Shown in pieces: positions 1 through 8,082 of a DNA stretch of 50,295 nt. The stretch is from Rhizobium leguminosarum (GTDB taxonomy: Bacteria; Pseudomonadota; Alphaproteobacteria; Rhizobiales; Rhizobiaceae): positions 1 through 50,295 of the forward strand of contig NZ_LWBS01000421.1 of the NCBI RefSeq assembly GCF_001652265.1. The letters run 5' to 3'. Position 1 is the stretch's first letter; each line of letters begins with the position of its first letter. The notes under the pieces are model-generated. The model was not told the DNA's origin. It saw nothing but the letters and a program-made list of their open reading frames with translations, and did not search any database. Both the position numbers and the translations under genes were made by a program.

Positions 1-589
1 CATGCGTTTTCTCGAGCGTGTACTGGTCCTTGAGGAAGGCCGTCAGTACCTGATCGGAGGAAGCCGCCTGCGCGTGGGCACGCGAGGTGATGAGAATGGC
101 GTCGGCGTGCGAGCCGTAGGAAATGACGGTCGCATCCTTTTCGAGGCGGCACGTGTCGCCATCGACTTCGACCGCACAGATGCTGTTGCGCAGGTTTCCG
201 CCGATGCCGCCTTCGGTGGTGGCGGATGCGATCAGCAGCTGCTCGGCGGCGATGCGGCGCATGAAACCGCGATGCCATTCGCTGTCGGCGCCGTGTTCAA
301 CGAGGCTCGACAGCTTGATGTGGTGCATGGCGAAGACCATGGCGCTTGCGGCGCAGGCCTGGCTGAGCATCGAGCACAATTCGGCGATCTCGGTGATCGA
401 GGCGGATTCGCCGCAGAAATGTCGCGGCACCTGGATGCCGAGCAGCCTTTCGGCCTTCATCGCATCGACGGCTTCCCGAGGGAAACGGGCCTCGACATCG
501 ACGGTATCCGCGTGTTTCGCCGCAATTTCGGCGACACGGGCCACCCTTGCGACAAGACCGTCCTGCATGATCTTGACGGGGAAATTCAT
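1..589 (-). CDS. Acyl-CoA dehydrogenase family protein (5' part; runs off the left edge)
   Basis: About 196 N-terminal residues are visible on the minus strand, starting with MNFPVKIMQD. The sequence has the helical N-terminal domain and the start of the middle beta domain of FAD-dependent acyl-CoA dehydrogenases, including ATTEGGIGGN, where the family binds flavin and substrate. The ATG overlaps the TGA of the upstream carrier protein gene by one base (TGATG), so the two are translationally coupled. From the family, the enzyme oxidises an acyl thioester; here the substrate could be an acyl or aminoacyl group held on the neighbouring carrier protein rather than a CoA ester, which is inference. 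The catalytic base and C-terminal domain lie outside the window. Confidence 0.85.
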   Translation of the reverse strand, partial: MNFPVKIMQDGLVARVARVAEIAAKHADTVDVEARFPREAVDAMKAERLLGIQVPRHFCGESASITEIAELCSMLSQACAASAMVFAMHHIKLSSLVEHGADSEWHRGFMRRIAAEQLLIASATTEGGIGGNLRNSICAVEVDGDTCRLEKDATVISYGSHADAILITSRAHAQAASSDQVLTAFLKDQYTLEKTH

Positions 590-840
590 CAGGCGACCTT
601 CCGGCCGTCCCGGATGAGATCGACGGTCCTGGCGATGGCCGAGATGCTCGCGAAGGATTTGCGGTTCAGGAGATTGTCGGGAAATTCGATGTCGAAGGCC
701 TCTTCGAGGCCAAGCATCAACTGCACAGAAGCAAAGGACGTCAAACCTGCCGCATAAAGATCGGCATCGTCGGCAACCTGGTCGATCGACCCGGGAAGCT
801 TGCCGAATTTAGCTACGAGGTCGCGGATTGCCTTATTCAT
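589..840 (-). CDS. Acyl carrier protein, probably an aminoacyl carrier protein
   Basis: A protein of 83 residues with the four-helix carrier-protein pattern. The usual DSL phosphopantetheine motif is replaced by GLTSFASVQL, with Ser in the position that would carry the 4'-phosphopantetheine arm. The acidic helix after it (LEEAFDIEFPD) is typical of carrier proteins. A GGAG ribosome site lies 8 bases before the ATG. The gene is coupled to an acyl-CoA dehydrogenase. From memory, stand-alone aminoacyl carrier proteins of Agrobacterium and Bradyrhizobium, charged by truncated seryl-tRNA-synthetase-like ligases, are encoded beside an acyl-CoA dehydrogenase, and this pair resembles that locus. The ligase itself would lie beyond the left edge. 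A role in fatty acid synthesis is less likely because no fab genes are present. Confidence 0.8.
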   Translation of the reverse strand: MNKAIRDLVAKFGKLPGSIDQVADDADLYAAGLTSFASVQLMLGLEEAFDIEFPDNLLNRKSFASISAIARTVDLIRDGRKVA

Positions 841-1103
841 CCCATCACTCCAAGATTCTCATGATCCCGATCCGGCGTTCATCGCCTTGTCATGAGCGTT
901 CTTTTAGTGCGGAAAACAGAACATTCCGCTAATTTATTGAGTTAAATATGACTAAGGCTCATAGTTAGGATTTTAGCGATCCTTCCCGCACCGTCACAAA
1001 CAACCATTTTATATCAATAGTTTAAGATAATTTCGCCGTTGCGACACGCTCTGGTTTCCGGCGTGGCGAGTACAGAAATGATACGAAAAGCGCCGCTTTT
1101 GTC
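841..1103 (-). promoter_or_regulatory. AT-rich leader and promoter region of the carrier-protein operon
   Basis: This 263-base gap between the epmB stop and the carrier protein start is clearly richer in A and T than its surroundings, especially around 930-1030. It must hold the promoter of the minus-strand carrier-protein/dehydrogenase operon. I could not pick a convincing -35/-10 pair, and I see no coding sequence. Confidence 0.4.
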
Positions 1104-2156
1104 TCAATCGGCCGGCGGATAGGAATGCTCGCCACCGCGATAATCGGTGACGGAATAACATCCGTCACCTGTCGCCCGGATCGCGCTCCCAGTGACGACG
1201 GCCTTGCCGTGACCGCCTGGGATATCGAGGATGTAGGCCGGCTGGCAGAGCCCGGAAATCCGCCCGCGCAGCGCCGCGACGATCTTCTGCCCCTCCTCGA
1301 TTGTCACTCTGAAATGGCTGGTCCCGGGCGCCAGATCCGGATGATGCAGGTAATAGGGCTTGACGCGGATTTCGACGAAGGCCTTCATCAACTCCGCCAG
1401 CACGGCGGGATCGTCGTTGACGCCCTTGAGCAGCACCGACTGGCTGACCATGGCAATGCCGGCATCGACGAGGCGGCCGCAGGCGGCCCGCGCTTCCGGC
1501 GTCAGTTCGCTGACATGGTTGGCATGCAGTGCCACATACACCGTCTTCCCGCTCGCCTTCAGCGCGCCGATCAGCGCCGCATCGATCTTCTCGGGGTCGA
1601 CGACCGGGACACGCGTGTGGAACCTGATGATCTTCACATGCGCGATGCCGGCAAGCGCCTCCATGATCTCGTGGAGCCGGCGCGAGGAAAGCACCAGCGG
1701 ATCGCCGCCGGTGAGGATGACCTCCCAGATCTCCTCATGACCGCTTATATAATCGAAAGCGGCCTGCATCGCCGCCGCATCGAGCGTGCCGAGGCCCTGC
1801 GGCCCCACCATTTCGCGGCGGAAGCAGAAGCGGCAATAGACCGGGCAGACATGCACGGCCTTGAGCAACACACGATCGGGATAGCGGTGAACGATGCCTT
1901 CGACGGGGCTGTGGGCATGATCGCCGATCGGATCGGCGCGTTCTTCCGGGGCGATCGTGAGTTCGGCTGCATCAGGCACGAATTGCCGAGCGATCGGATC
2001 ATCGGGATCGGCGGGGTCGATGAGCTTGCTGATCGCAGGCGTCAGCGCAATCGCGTACCGCGCCGCAACCGCCTCGAGCCTTGCACGATCGGCAGGCGCG
2101 GCCAGGCCCGCCTTCACAAGATCGTCGACGCTCTTGATCGGTTTGACGGCATTCAT
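1104..2156 (-). CDS. epmB: EF-P (R)-beta-lysine 2,3-aminomutase EpmB (KamA family radical SAM)
   Basis: A 350-residue radical SAM enzyme. The cluster motif CPVYCRFC places Cys104, Cys108 and Cys111 as ligands of the 4Fe-4S cluster; a glycine-rich TGGDPL motif follows near residue 149. The PLP lysine expected of lysine 2,3-aminomutases is probably Lys318 in PGGHGK. In the known pathway EpmB converts (S)-alpha-lysine to (R)-beta-lysine, which EpmA attaches to elongation factor P. The ATG overlaps the stop of epmA by four bases (ATGA), so epmA and epmB are one operon, and efp itself is divergently transcribed next door. The context makes the EF-P role much more likely than catabolic lysine aminomutase. 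It lacks the C-terminal extension of clostridial KamA. Confidence 0.93.
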   Translation of the reverse strand: MNAVKPIKSVDDLVKAGLAAPADRARLEAVAARYAIALTPAISKLIDPADPDDPIARQFVPDAAELTIAPEERADPIGDHAHSPVEGIVHRYPDRVLLKAVHVCPVYCRFCFRREMVGPQGLGTLDAAAMQAAFDYISGHEEIWEVILTGGDPLVLSSRRLHEIMEALAGIAHVKIIRFHTRVPVVDPEKIDAALIGALKASGKTVYVALHANHVSELTPEARAACGRLVDAGIAMVSQSVLLKGVNDDPAVLAELMKAFVEIRVKPYYLHHPDLAPGTSHFRVTIEEGQKIVAALRGRISGLCQPAYILDIPGGHGKAVVTGSAIRATGDGCYSVTDYRGGEHSYPPAD

Positions 2157-3214
2157 CTTCCAACCTCCGCCACCGGCGCCCAGAGCACCTGGTCGATGCG
2201 TGATGCTCCCGTCGCCAGCATCACCAGTCGGTCGAAGCCGAGCGCGATACCGCTTGCCTCGGGCATCAGCGGCAGCGCAGCGAGAAAATCCTCGTCGATC
2301 GGATAGGTCTCGCCGTAGACCCGCGCCTTCTCGGCCATCTCGATCTCGAACCGTCGCCGCTGTTCGGCAGCGTTGGTGAGCTCGCCGAAGCCGTTCGCAA
2401 GCTCGACGCCGCAGGCATAGAGCTCGAAACGTTCGGCAACCCTCGAGTCGCGTGCCGAGGGACGCGCAAGGGCTGCCTCCGAGATCGGATATTCGTCGAG
2501 GATGGTGATGCGGCCGAAACCGAGACGCGGCTCGATCCTTTCCACAAGCACCCGGCTGAAGAGATCGGCCCAGCTGTCGTCATCGGCAACACGCATGCCG
2601 ACGCGCTTCGTCTCGGCCGCCAGATGGTCGCGGTCGGTCGAACCGTCGGCGGCGACGGAGGCGAGAAGGTCGATGCCGGCATGACGCTCGAACGCTTCGG
2701 CAACGCTGATCCTCTCCGGCCCGGCAAAGGGATCGCTCTCGGCGCCGCGATAGGCAAGCTTCCCGGTCTTCACCGTCTCAGTCGCCAGCGCCAGGATCCG
2801 CACGCAATCCATCATCAGGCTCTCGTAGCTTTCGCCGGCCCGATACCATTCGAGCATAGTGAACTCAGGATGATGCAGCGGCCCGCGCTCGCGGTTGCGA
2901 TAGACATGGGCAAAACACGAGATGCGTTCCTCGCCCGCCGCCAGCAGCTTCTTGCAGGCAAATTCCGGCGAGGTATGCAGGTAGAATGGCGCCTTTTGCC
3001 CATCCGTCGTCAGCGCTTCCGTGGCGAAGGCATGCAGATGCGCCTCGTTGCCGGGAGAGACCTGCAGCACCGCCGTATCCACCTCGATGAAATCCTCGCG
3101 CGCGAAAAACCCGCGCAAGTCCGCCTGGATCGCATTACGCCCGATCAGGAACGGACGGCGGTCGGCATGCACGGACGGGGTCCACCAGGGGGACGCTTTC
3201 GCCGAAGAGTTCAT
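2153..3214 (-). CDS. epmA: EF-P lysine lysyltransferase EpmA (PoxA/GenX)
   Basis: A 353-residue class II lysyl-tRNA-synthetase paralogue without the N-terminal anticodon-binding OB domain. It begins almost directly with the catalytic core (FLIGRNAIQADLRGFF). Motif 2 appears as HVYRNRERGPLHHPEF with TMLEWY following, and motif 3 lies near the C terminus (EASGIALGFDRLVML). The family ligates (R)-beta-lysine to a conserved lysine of elongation factor P, relieving ribosome stalling at polyproline stretches. It is the first gene of the epmA-epmB operon and is divergent from efp across 148 bases. The ATG at 3214 is the only start consistent with the family N terminus. Confidence 0.95.
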   Translation of the reverse strand: MNSSAKASPWWTPSVHADRRPFLIGRNAIQADLRGFFAREDFIEVDTAVLQVSPGNEAHLHAFATEALTTDGQKAPFYLHTSPEFACKKLLAAGEERISCFAHVYRNRERGPLHHPEFTMLEWYRAGESYESLMMDCVRILALATETVKTGKLAYRGAESDPFAGPERISVAEAFERHAGIDLLASVAADGSTDRDHLAAETKRVGMRVADDDSWADLFSRVLVERIEPRLGFGRITILDEYPISEAALARPSARDSRVAERFELYACGVELANGFGELTNAAEQRRRFEIEMAEKARVYGETYPIDEDFLAALPLMPEASGIALGFDRLVMLATGASRIDQVLWAPVAEVGR

Positions 3215-3362
3215 TCCAAGCTTTCTTCGCCGGAGAGGCCGGTATGGGGGGTGGCTATTTCCCGGATTTTAGGTTAGTTGCGCCCCAAAGAAAAACATTT
3301 GCGTCTTCGGAGCGTCTCGACAGTCATCTACGACGCCGAAAGCCGAGTTACAAGGAAGTCTT

Positions 3363-3932
3363 ATGGTCAAGGTCATCGCCTCTTCGGTCCGCAAGGGCAA
3401 CGTTCTCGATGTCGACGGCAAGCTCTACGTCGTTCTCACTGCGCAGAACTTTCATCCGGGCAAGGGCACGCCGGTCACCCAGGTCGCCGTGCGTCGCATC
3501 GTCGACGGCGTGAAGGTTTCCGAGCGTTGGCGCACCACCGAACAGGTCGAGCGCGCTTTCGTCGAGGACGTGAACCATCAGTTCCTTTACGAGGACGGCG
3601 AAGGCTTTCACTTCATGAACCCTGAAAACTACGATCAGGTCGTTGTCGATGTTGCCACGATGGGGGACGACAAGGCCTATCTGCAGGAAGGCATGACCTG
3701 CGTTCTGTCAATGCACGAAGGCATTGCGCTGGCGCTCCAACTGCCGCGCCACGTCACGCTCGAAATCATGGAGACGGAACCGGTCGTCAAGGGCCAGACG
3801 GCATCGTCCTCCTACAAGCCGGCGATTTTGTCGAACGGCGTGCGCGCCATGGTGCCGCCGCACATCAATGCCGGCACCCGCGTCGTCATCGCCACGGAAG
3901 ACAATTCCTACGTCGAACGCGCCAAGGACTGA
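3363..3932 (+). CDS. efp: Translation elongation factor P
   Basis: A 189-residue protein with the KOW-like N-terminal domain followed by two OB domains, full length for EF-P. The modified residue is present: Lys34 in the loop HPGKGTP, the position beta-lysylated by EpmA in Escherichia coli. The C-terminal signature ([19 protein letters not shown]) matches the third domain, which contacts the ribosomal A/P site region. EF-P promotes peptide bond formation at consecutive prolines. It is divergent from epmA-epmB, so modifier and target are encoded side by side. A strong intrinsic terminator follows. Confidence 0.97.
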   Translation: MVKVIASSVRKGNVLDVDGKLYVVLTAQNFHPGKGTPVTQVAVRRIVDGVKVSERWRTTEQVERAFVEDVNHQFLYEDGEGFHFMNPENYDQVVVDVATMGDDKAYLQEGMTCVLSMHEGIALALQLPRHVTLEIMETEPVVKGQTASSSYKPAILSNGVRAMVPPHINAGTRVVIATEDNSYVERAKD

Positions 3933-3955
3933 TCCTGGTTTCAGCCTATCGGAGA

Positions 3956-3979
3956 GGCCGGCTCGCGCCGGCCTTTTTT
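3956..3979 (+). terminator. Rho-independent terminator of efp
   Basis: A perfect 7-bp stem (GGCCGGC at 3956-3962, GCCGGCC at 3967-3973) with a TCGC loop is followed by six T. It lies 24 bases after the efp stop. Confidence 0.9.
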
Positions 3980-4008
3980 GTATCCGCCGTCTCAATTAAA
4001 TAATCAGG

Positions 4009-4119
4009 GCATGATGTCGTCCGAAAACCGCACACACTTTTCGGCATCATGCACTATCTCTTTGTTTTCAGGCGATTCCGGACGCAAAACCGCTACGCAC
4101 TTTTGCTGGAATTGCTCTA
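4009..4119. repeat. RIME-like mosaic palindromic repeat, two modules
   Basis: Two related palindromes lie back to back in inverse orientation to most other copies. Module one (4009-4052) begins GCATGATGTCGTCCG and ends CGGCATCATGC. Module two (about 4066-4119) on the minus strand begins AGAGCAATTCC and contains AAAAGTG...AGCGGTTTT. The TAG stop codon of the minus-strand SIS gene (4117-4119) forms the edge of module two. Related elements occur near 4861, 12392, 19954, 33221, 37501, 42644 and 47150. Confidence 0.85.
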
Positions 4120-4845
4120 GAGATGCGGGTTGCGCGGCCGGTATTTCTTGACGAGCTTCTGGTTGATCTCGGCGGCACCCGGCATGTTGGCGCTGAGATA
4201 AATTGGCGCATCGCCGGATTTCGAAAGCTCCGAGGCGACCTCTGCGAAGATCGCATTGATGACCGTCACCCCGACCGCCGTCGAGACTGGCCCAACCCGA
4301 AGCCCCGTGCCTTCGAGATCGACAACGGCGTCACCCGGTGGCAGCCCGTTGTCGAGGACCACATCGGCCACGTCGGCGAGCCGCCGGCGACCATTGGCGA
4401 TCGCTGAGGAATAGGCGATCGAAGTAATGGCAATCACCTTTGCGCCGATTTCGCGCGCATAGTCGGCGGCCTCGATCGGCGCGGCGTTCACGCCCGAATT
4501 GGAGGCGATGATGATGACATCGCCCGGCTGCATGCCGTAACGCTCCAGCATCGGCCGCACCAGGCCCTGCGTGCGCTCATAGACCGAACTGATGACTGCA
4601 CCCTCATGCAGCATGGCCGAGCCGACGAGTACCGGCACTGTGAAGGCGAGCCCGCCGGCACGATAGTGCACCTCCTCCGCCAGCATATGCGAATGGCCGG
4701 TGCCGAAGACATAGACACGCTTGTCGCCGCGGGCAGCATCGAGGATGACGGCTGCTGCCTGCGCCATCGGCTGGGCAAGCGTCTGCTTCAGTTCTTCCAG
4801 GCGGCCGATCAGATTGGAGAAATAGGCATCGGTAATGTTGGTCAT
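4117..4845 (-). CDS. SIS domain phosphosugar-binding protein (UPF0309-like)
   Basis: 242 residues from the chosen start [10 protein letters not shown]; an AGGAGA ribosome site lies 7 bases upstream. A longer reading frame to 4914 would begin inside a RIME repeat and is rejected. A single SIS domain is evident: [11 protein letters not shown] (phosphosugar loop), [11 protein letters not shown], and [15 protein letters not shown] with the serine cluster that binds sugar phosphates. It follows nagA in the same direction, separated by a 100-bp repeat, so it probably acts on an amino-sugar phosphate in the same pathway. No enzyme activity can be assigned from sequence; an isomerase or a sugar-phosphate-sensing role are both possible. 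Confidence 0.85.
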   Translation of the reverse strand: MTNITDAYFSNLIGRLEELKQTLAQPMAQAAAVILDAARGDKRVYVFGTGHSHMLAEEVHYRAGGLAFTVPVLVGSAMLHEGAVISSVYERTQGLVRPMLERYGMQPGDVIIIASNSGVNAAPIEAADYAREIGAKVIAITSIAYSSAIANGRRRLADVADVVLDNGLPPGDAVVDLEGTGLRVGPVSTAVGVTVINAIFAEVASELSKSGDAPIYLSANMPGAAEINQKLVKKYRPRNPHL

Positions 4846-4860
4846 CCCACTTCTCCTAGA

Positions 4861-4964
4861 GCATGTCGCGCAAAAGTGTGCCGCGGTTTTGCGATAACGA
4901 CATGCGTAAAACAATGATCTAAAGCGCGAAGAGCAAATCTGAAAGATCGCGACGCGCCTTTAGC
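4861..4964. repeat. RIME-like repeat, GCATGTCGCGC type, two modules
   Basis: Module one (4861-4905) is a palindrome from GCATGTCGCG to CGACATGC with the core AAAAGTGTG.CGCGGTTTT. Module two (about 4919-4964) has outer arms TAAAGCGCG and CGCGCCTTTA. A nearly identical two-module copy lies at 37501-37602. It separates nagA from the downstream SIS gene and, if transcribed, would form two hairpins within that message. Confidence 0.85.
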
Positions 4965-4966
4965 GT

Positions 4967-6118
4967 TCAGGCCGCTTCGCCGCTGAGCCAGGTGGCGGTG
5001 ACGGCAAGCGCATCGGTGAGATGCACGAGATCGGCACGCGCGCCCGGCGAGAGATGGCCGCGATCGCCAAGCCTGAGGAACCGGGCCGGATAAAGGGTCG
5101 CCATACGTAAAGCCTCGGCGAGCGTCAGGTCGAGATAGGTGACGCCGTAACGGATCGTCGAGATCATGTCGACATCGGAACCGGCCAGCGTGCCGTCCGA
5201 CAGCACCAGCTTCGAGCAGAAGCCGCCCCTTTTGCGCCGGACGGTGCGCCCGTTCAGCGTGAACGAGTCCTTCTCCGACCCGACGAGCGACATCGCGTCG
5301 GTGACGAAAAACAGCTTGCCTTCGCCGCGTTTGGCGCGCAGCGCCGTGCGCAAGGCCTTCGGATCGACATGATGGCCGTCGGCGATGATGCCGCACCAGA
5401 TCGAGGGATGATCGATCGCCGCGCCGACGAGACCGGGCGCACGGTGTCCCAACTGGCTCATGGCGTTGAAGAGATGCGTGACGCCCCGCGCGCCGGCATC
5501 GAAACGTTCCTCCGCCGCCTCGCTCGAACAATCGGAATGGCCGATGCTGACGGTGACGCCGGCTTCCGCAAGCTCGCGCACCTGGGCAACCGTCACCTGC
5601 TCGGCGGCCATGGTGACGAGCAGCGTGCCGATCGCCTCGCGCGCCCGGATGAAGGCCTTGACATCGCGGTCCTCCACCGGCCGCATCAGTTCTGCCAGAT
5701 GCGCGCCCTTCCTTGCGGGCGCCAGATGCGGGCCTTCCAGATGCAGGCCGGCGACGCCGCGGTTCATTTTCACTGCCTCCTTGGCCGCGTCGATGGCGGC
5801 AATGGAGGCCTCAGTGGTATCGGTAATCAGCGTCGGCAGCAGCGACGTCGTGCCATAGGGCCGGTGCCCCCCGGCGATGATGTCCATCGAGGCGGTGGAA
5901 GGCTCGTCGTTCAGCATCCGCCCGGCACCGCCATTGACCTGCGCATCGATGAAGCCGGCCGACAGAACACCGCCGACAAGCGTCACCACCTCGCCGTCCG
6001 GCAGATCATTTCTGGCAGCGATCGCTTCGACGCTGCCGCCGGCAACGATGAGGGCTTTGTCGTCATGGAAGCGATCACCGTCGAAGATGCGGGCGCCGAG
6101 AAAGATCTTGCGTCCCAT
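4967..6118 (-). CDS. nagA: N-acetylglucosamine-6-phosphate deacetylase
   Basis: A 383-residue amidohydrolase, the usual length for NagA. It shows the N-terminal beta-sandwich strand (GRKIFLGARIFDG), the signature GFIDAQVNGGAG, the HLEGPH metal and substrate motif near residue 125, a conserved His in GVTVSIGHSDC, and the catalytic Asp in VTDAMSLVG. NagA removes the acetyl group from GlcNAc-6-P to give glucosamine-6-P, a step in peptidoglycan and chitin amino-sugar recycling. Its ATG overlaps the TGA of the upstream SIS gene by one base, so the two are translationally coupled within the GntR-led operon. Confidence 0.94.
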   Translation of the reverse strand: MGRKIFLGARIFDGDRFHDDKALIVAGGSVEAIAARNDLPDGEVVTLVGGVLSAGFIDAQVNGGAGRMLNDEPSTASMDIIAGGHRPYGTTSLLPTLITDTTEASIAAIDAAKEAVKMNRGVAGLHLEGPHLAPARKGAHLAELMRPVEDRDVKAFIRAREAIGTLLVTMAAEQVTVAQVRELAEAGVTVSIGHSDCSSEAAEERFDAGARGVTHLFNAMSQLGHRAPGLVGAAIDHPSIWCGIIADGHHVDPKALRTALRAKRGEGKLFFVTDAMSLVGSEKDSFTLNGRTVRRKRGGFCSKLVLSDGTLAGSDVDMISTIRYGVTYLDLTLAEALRMATLYPARFLRLGDRGHLSPGARADLVHLTDALAVTATWLSGEAA

Positions 6119-7149
6119 CAGACCGTCTCCGTCACCTTGAGCAGGTTTGCCGGCTTGTCGGGATCGAAGCCCTTGCGGCGCGTCACCGACTCGATCAGTC
6201 GGTAATAGACAAGCAGCGACACCAGCGGATCGACGAGGCCGTTGCCCGTCGTCGGCACGCGCAGATGGACACCGGAAAGCGGCTGCGTCGAGAAGCCGAC
6301 GGTGGTGGCGCCGAGTTTCTGCAGGCGTTCCAGCGCCTGCACATTGTTGGCGAAGGCCGCATCGTCGGGCGCAAAGGCGACGATCGGGAAGCCCGGCTGC
6401 ACCAGGCGCATCGGGCCATGCATCAGTTCCGCCAACGAAAAGGCTTCGGCATGCAGGCCGGAGGTTTCCTTGGCCTTCAGCGCCGCTTCGAGCGCGATCG
6501 CGAAGGCTGGGCCGCGGCCGGCCGTATAAAGCGAGGTCGCGTTAAAGAGCACCTCTTCGGCTGCCGCCGTGTCGATCCCGGCGGTCGCCGACAGTGCCTC
6601 CGGCAGCTTGCCGAGCGCGGCCTGCAGATCGGATCCACCGCCGATCGCAGCCGTCACCCCGGAAAGGGCGGCGACCGAGGCGATGAAGGACTTTGTCGCC
6701 GCGACGCTCTTTTCCGCGCCGGCATTGAGGCCGAGAACGATATCGGCCTGCTTCGCAAGCGGGCTGTCGGTGACGTTGACGACGGCGATCGTCGTGGCTC
6801 CACCCTTCTTCGCCGCATCCTGAAGCGCGACGATGTCGGGGCTTGCACCTGACTGCGAGACGGTGAAATGCACGCCGCCCTTCAGATGCAGCGCCGCACC
6901 ATAAACGGAAGCGATCGACGGACCGACGGAGGCGACCGGAACGCCACAGGTGATCTCGAAGAGGTATTTGAAGAAGGTGGCGGCATGGTCCGAGGAGCCG
7001 CGCGCCGCCGTCGTCACCACGCTCGGGCGCGCGGACGAAAACAGCCGGGCAATCTCAGCAAAGACCGGTTTTTCCTTTTCGAGCAGCGTGGCCACCACCT
7101 CCGGCGATTGGCCGGCTTCTTGCAGCATCAGTGACTGGTTGTCATTCAT
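6118..7149 (-). CDS. Glucosamine-6-phosphate deaminase-type double-SIS protein (NagB-II/AgaS-like)
   Basis: 343 residues containing two SIS domains like the isomerase half of glucosamine-6-phosphate synthase, but with no N-terminal glutaminase domain. Motifs include TAARGSSDHAATFFKY, VSQSGASPDIV and the C-terminal ETSGLHAEAFSLAELMHGP. Proteins of this architecture next to nagA act as NagB-II deaminases, converting glucosamine-6-P to fructose-6-P and ammonia in bacteria that lack classical NagB. The gene lies between the GntR regulator (4-bp overlap) and nagA (1-bp overlap). Annotation as a GlmS transferase would be wrong for lack of the glutaminase domain. Confidence 0.9.
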   Translation of the reverse strand: MNDNQSLMLQEAGQSPEVVATLLEKEKPVFAEIARLFSSARPSVVTTAARGSSDHAATFFKYLFEITCGVPVASVGPSIASVYGAALHLKGGVHFTVSQSGASPDIVALQDAAKKGGATTIAVVNVTDSPLAKQADIVLGLNAGAEKSVAATKSFIASVAALSGVTAAIGGGSDLQAALGKLPEALSATAGIDTAAAEEVLFNATSLYTAGRGPAFAIALEAALKAKETSGLHAEAFSLAELMHGPMRLVQPGFPIVAFAPDDAAFANNVQALERLQKLGATTVGFSTQPLSGVHLRVPTTGNGLVDPLVSLLVYYRLIESVTRRKGFDPDKPANLLKVTETV

Positions 7150-7919
7150 AGGTCATCTCCGATTCTCAGTTCGGCAACGAAATCATAGGCATCGCCGCGA
7201 TAATGCGAGCGGGTGTATTCGACGACGCGCTGGTCTTCCAGGCGCGAGACACGTTCGATCAGAAGCGCCGGCGCGCCTGATTTGACGTTCAGGATTGCGG
7301 CGGAGGACGGGTCGAGCGTGACCGCCGTCAGCCGCTGCAGCGCGCGCACGGGCCTGTGGCCGCTGGCCGTCAGCGCATCGTAGAGCGATCCCTCGCCGCC
7401 GGCATCGTGCCCCAGAAACTTGATCGGCACCACGGCGCGTTCGATCGCCAGCGGCAGGCCGTCGGCAAGGCGCAAGCGGTCGAGCCTCAGCACCGGCTCG
7501 TCGCCGCCGAGGCCGAGCAGGAAGGATTCCCCCGGCGACGGCGTATTGACCGCCCGCGACAATATCCGTGCGGCCGGCAGACGCCCGCGCGAGCGCATGT
7601 CGGCGGAAAAGGAGGAAAGGCGCCACAGCGACTGTTCCATGCGCTCCACGCTGCTTGACACGAAAGTACCGCTTCCGTGGCGCGATTCCAGTGCGCCGGA
7701 TGCCATCAGGTCGCGATAGGCGGTGCGCACGGTGACACGGCCGAGCTTCAGAGCCTCGGCAAGGTCGCGCTCGCCCGGGAGTGCGGTGCCGGGCTTCAGC
7801 AGCCCTTCCTGAATGAGGCCGGTCAGTGTCTGCGCCAGCCGCTTGTAGAGCGGCCCGGTCAGCGCCTCGTCACGCAGGCCGCGGCTGTTCAGTTCCGCTA
7901 TCAGATTGGTTCTATCCAT
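7146..7919 (-). CDS. GntR/HutC-family regulator of the amino-sugar operon (NagQ-like)
   Basis: 257 residues from the chosen start MDRTNLIAEL. The longer frame to 7949 would place the operator palindrome inside the coding region. The N-terminal winged helix shows the GntR pattern (LYKRLAQTLTGLIQEG, LPGERDLAEALKLGRVTVRTAYRDL) at residues 21-75. The rest is a UTRA effector domain (RHGSGTFV hinge, ARYL-like ligand fold) of the HutC/DasR/NagR subfamily, whose effectors are usually amino-sugar phosphates. It is the first gene of the operon and its start lies inside a long inverted repeat, so autoregulation is likely. Confidence 0.9.
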   Translation of the reverse strand: MDRTNLIAELNSRGLRDEALTGPLYKRLAQTLTGLIQEGLLKPGTALPGERDLAEALKLGRVTVRTAYRDLMASGALESRHGSGTFVSSSVERMEQSLWRLSSFSADMRSRGRLPAARILSRAVNTPSPGESFLLGLGGDEPVLRLDRLRLADGLPLAIERAVVPIKFLGHDAGGEGSLYDALTASGHRPVRALQRLTAVTLDPSSAAILNVKSGAPALLIERVSRLEDQRVVEYTRSHYRGDAYDFVAELRIGDDL

Positions 7920-7951
7920 GGGCAAACAATAGAACCTATATAGAACCAATC
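7904..7951. promoter_or_regulatory. Palindromic operator of the GntR regulator
   Basis: Perfect 12-bp inverted arms GATTGGTTCTAT (7904-7915) and ATAGAACCAATC (7940-7951) flank the regulator's ATG (7917-7919). A third half-site, ATAGAACC at 7929-7936, is repeated at 7940-7947 exactly 11 bp away, about one helical turn. One arm lies within codons 2-5 of the regulator. This fits an autoregulatory operator for a dimeric GntR protein. Confidence 0.75.
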
Positions 7952-8042
7952 GGCAAGGTAGAATCGAACATGCAACGAAAAAACCCTCGCCGACGGACCA
8001 GCAAGGGTTTCATAGCGCTCAAATTTGACAGTCGTGCGTCCG

Positions 8043-8074
8043 CAGCGCCGCGCGTTTAGGAACGCGCGGCGCTG
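8043..8074. terminator. Strong 14-bp stem-loop after galM, without a T tract
   Basis: A perfect stem CAGCGCCGCGCGTT / AACGCGCGGCGCTG with a TAGG loop lies 9 bases downstream of the galM stop on the minus strand. Neither side has a clear run of T, so it may protect a 3' end or aid Rho-dependent termination rather than act as a classical intrinsic terminator. Confidence 0.5.
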
Positions 8075-8082
8075 GAGGATGC

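Noticed and set aside
1125..2306. 393-codon plus-strand frame over epmB
   Set aside because: Antisense shadow; epmB has all radical SAM motifs and an overlap-coupled partner.
4117..4914. Longer start (4914) for the SIS gene
   Set aside because: The extra 23 codons lie in a RIME-like repeat, and AGGAGA supports the start at 4845.
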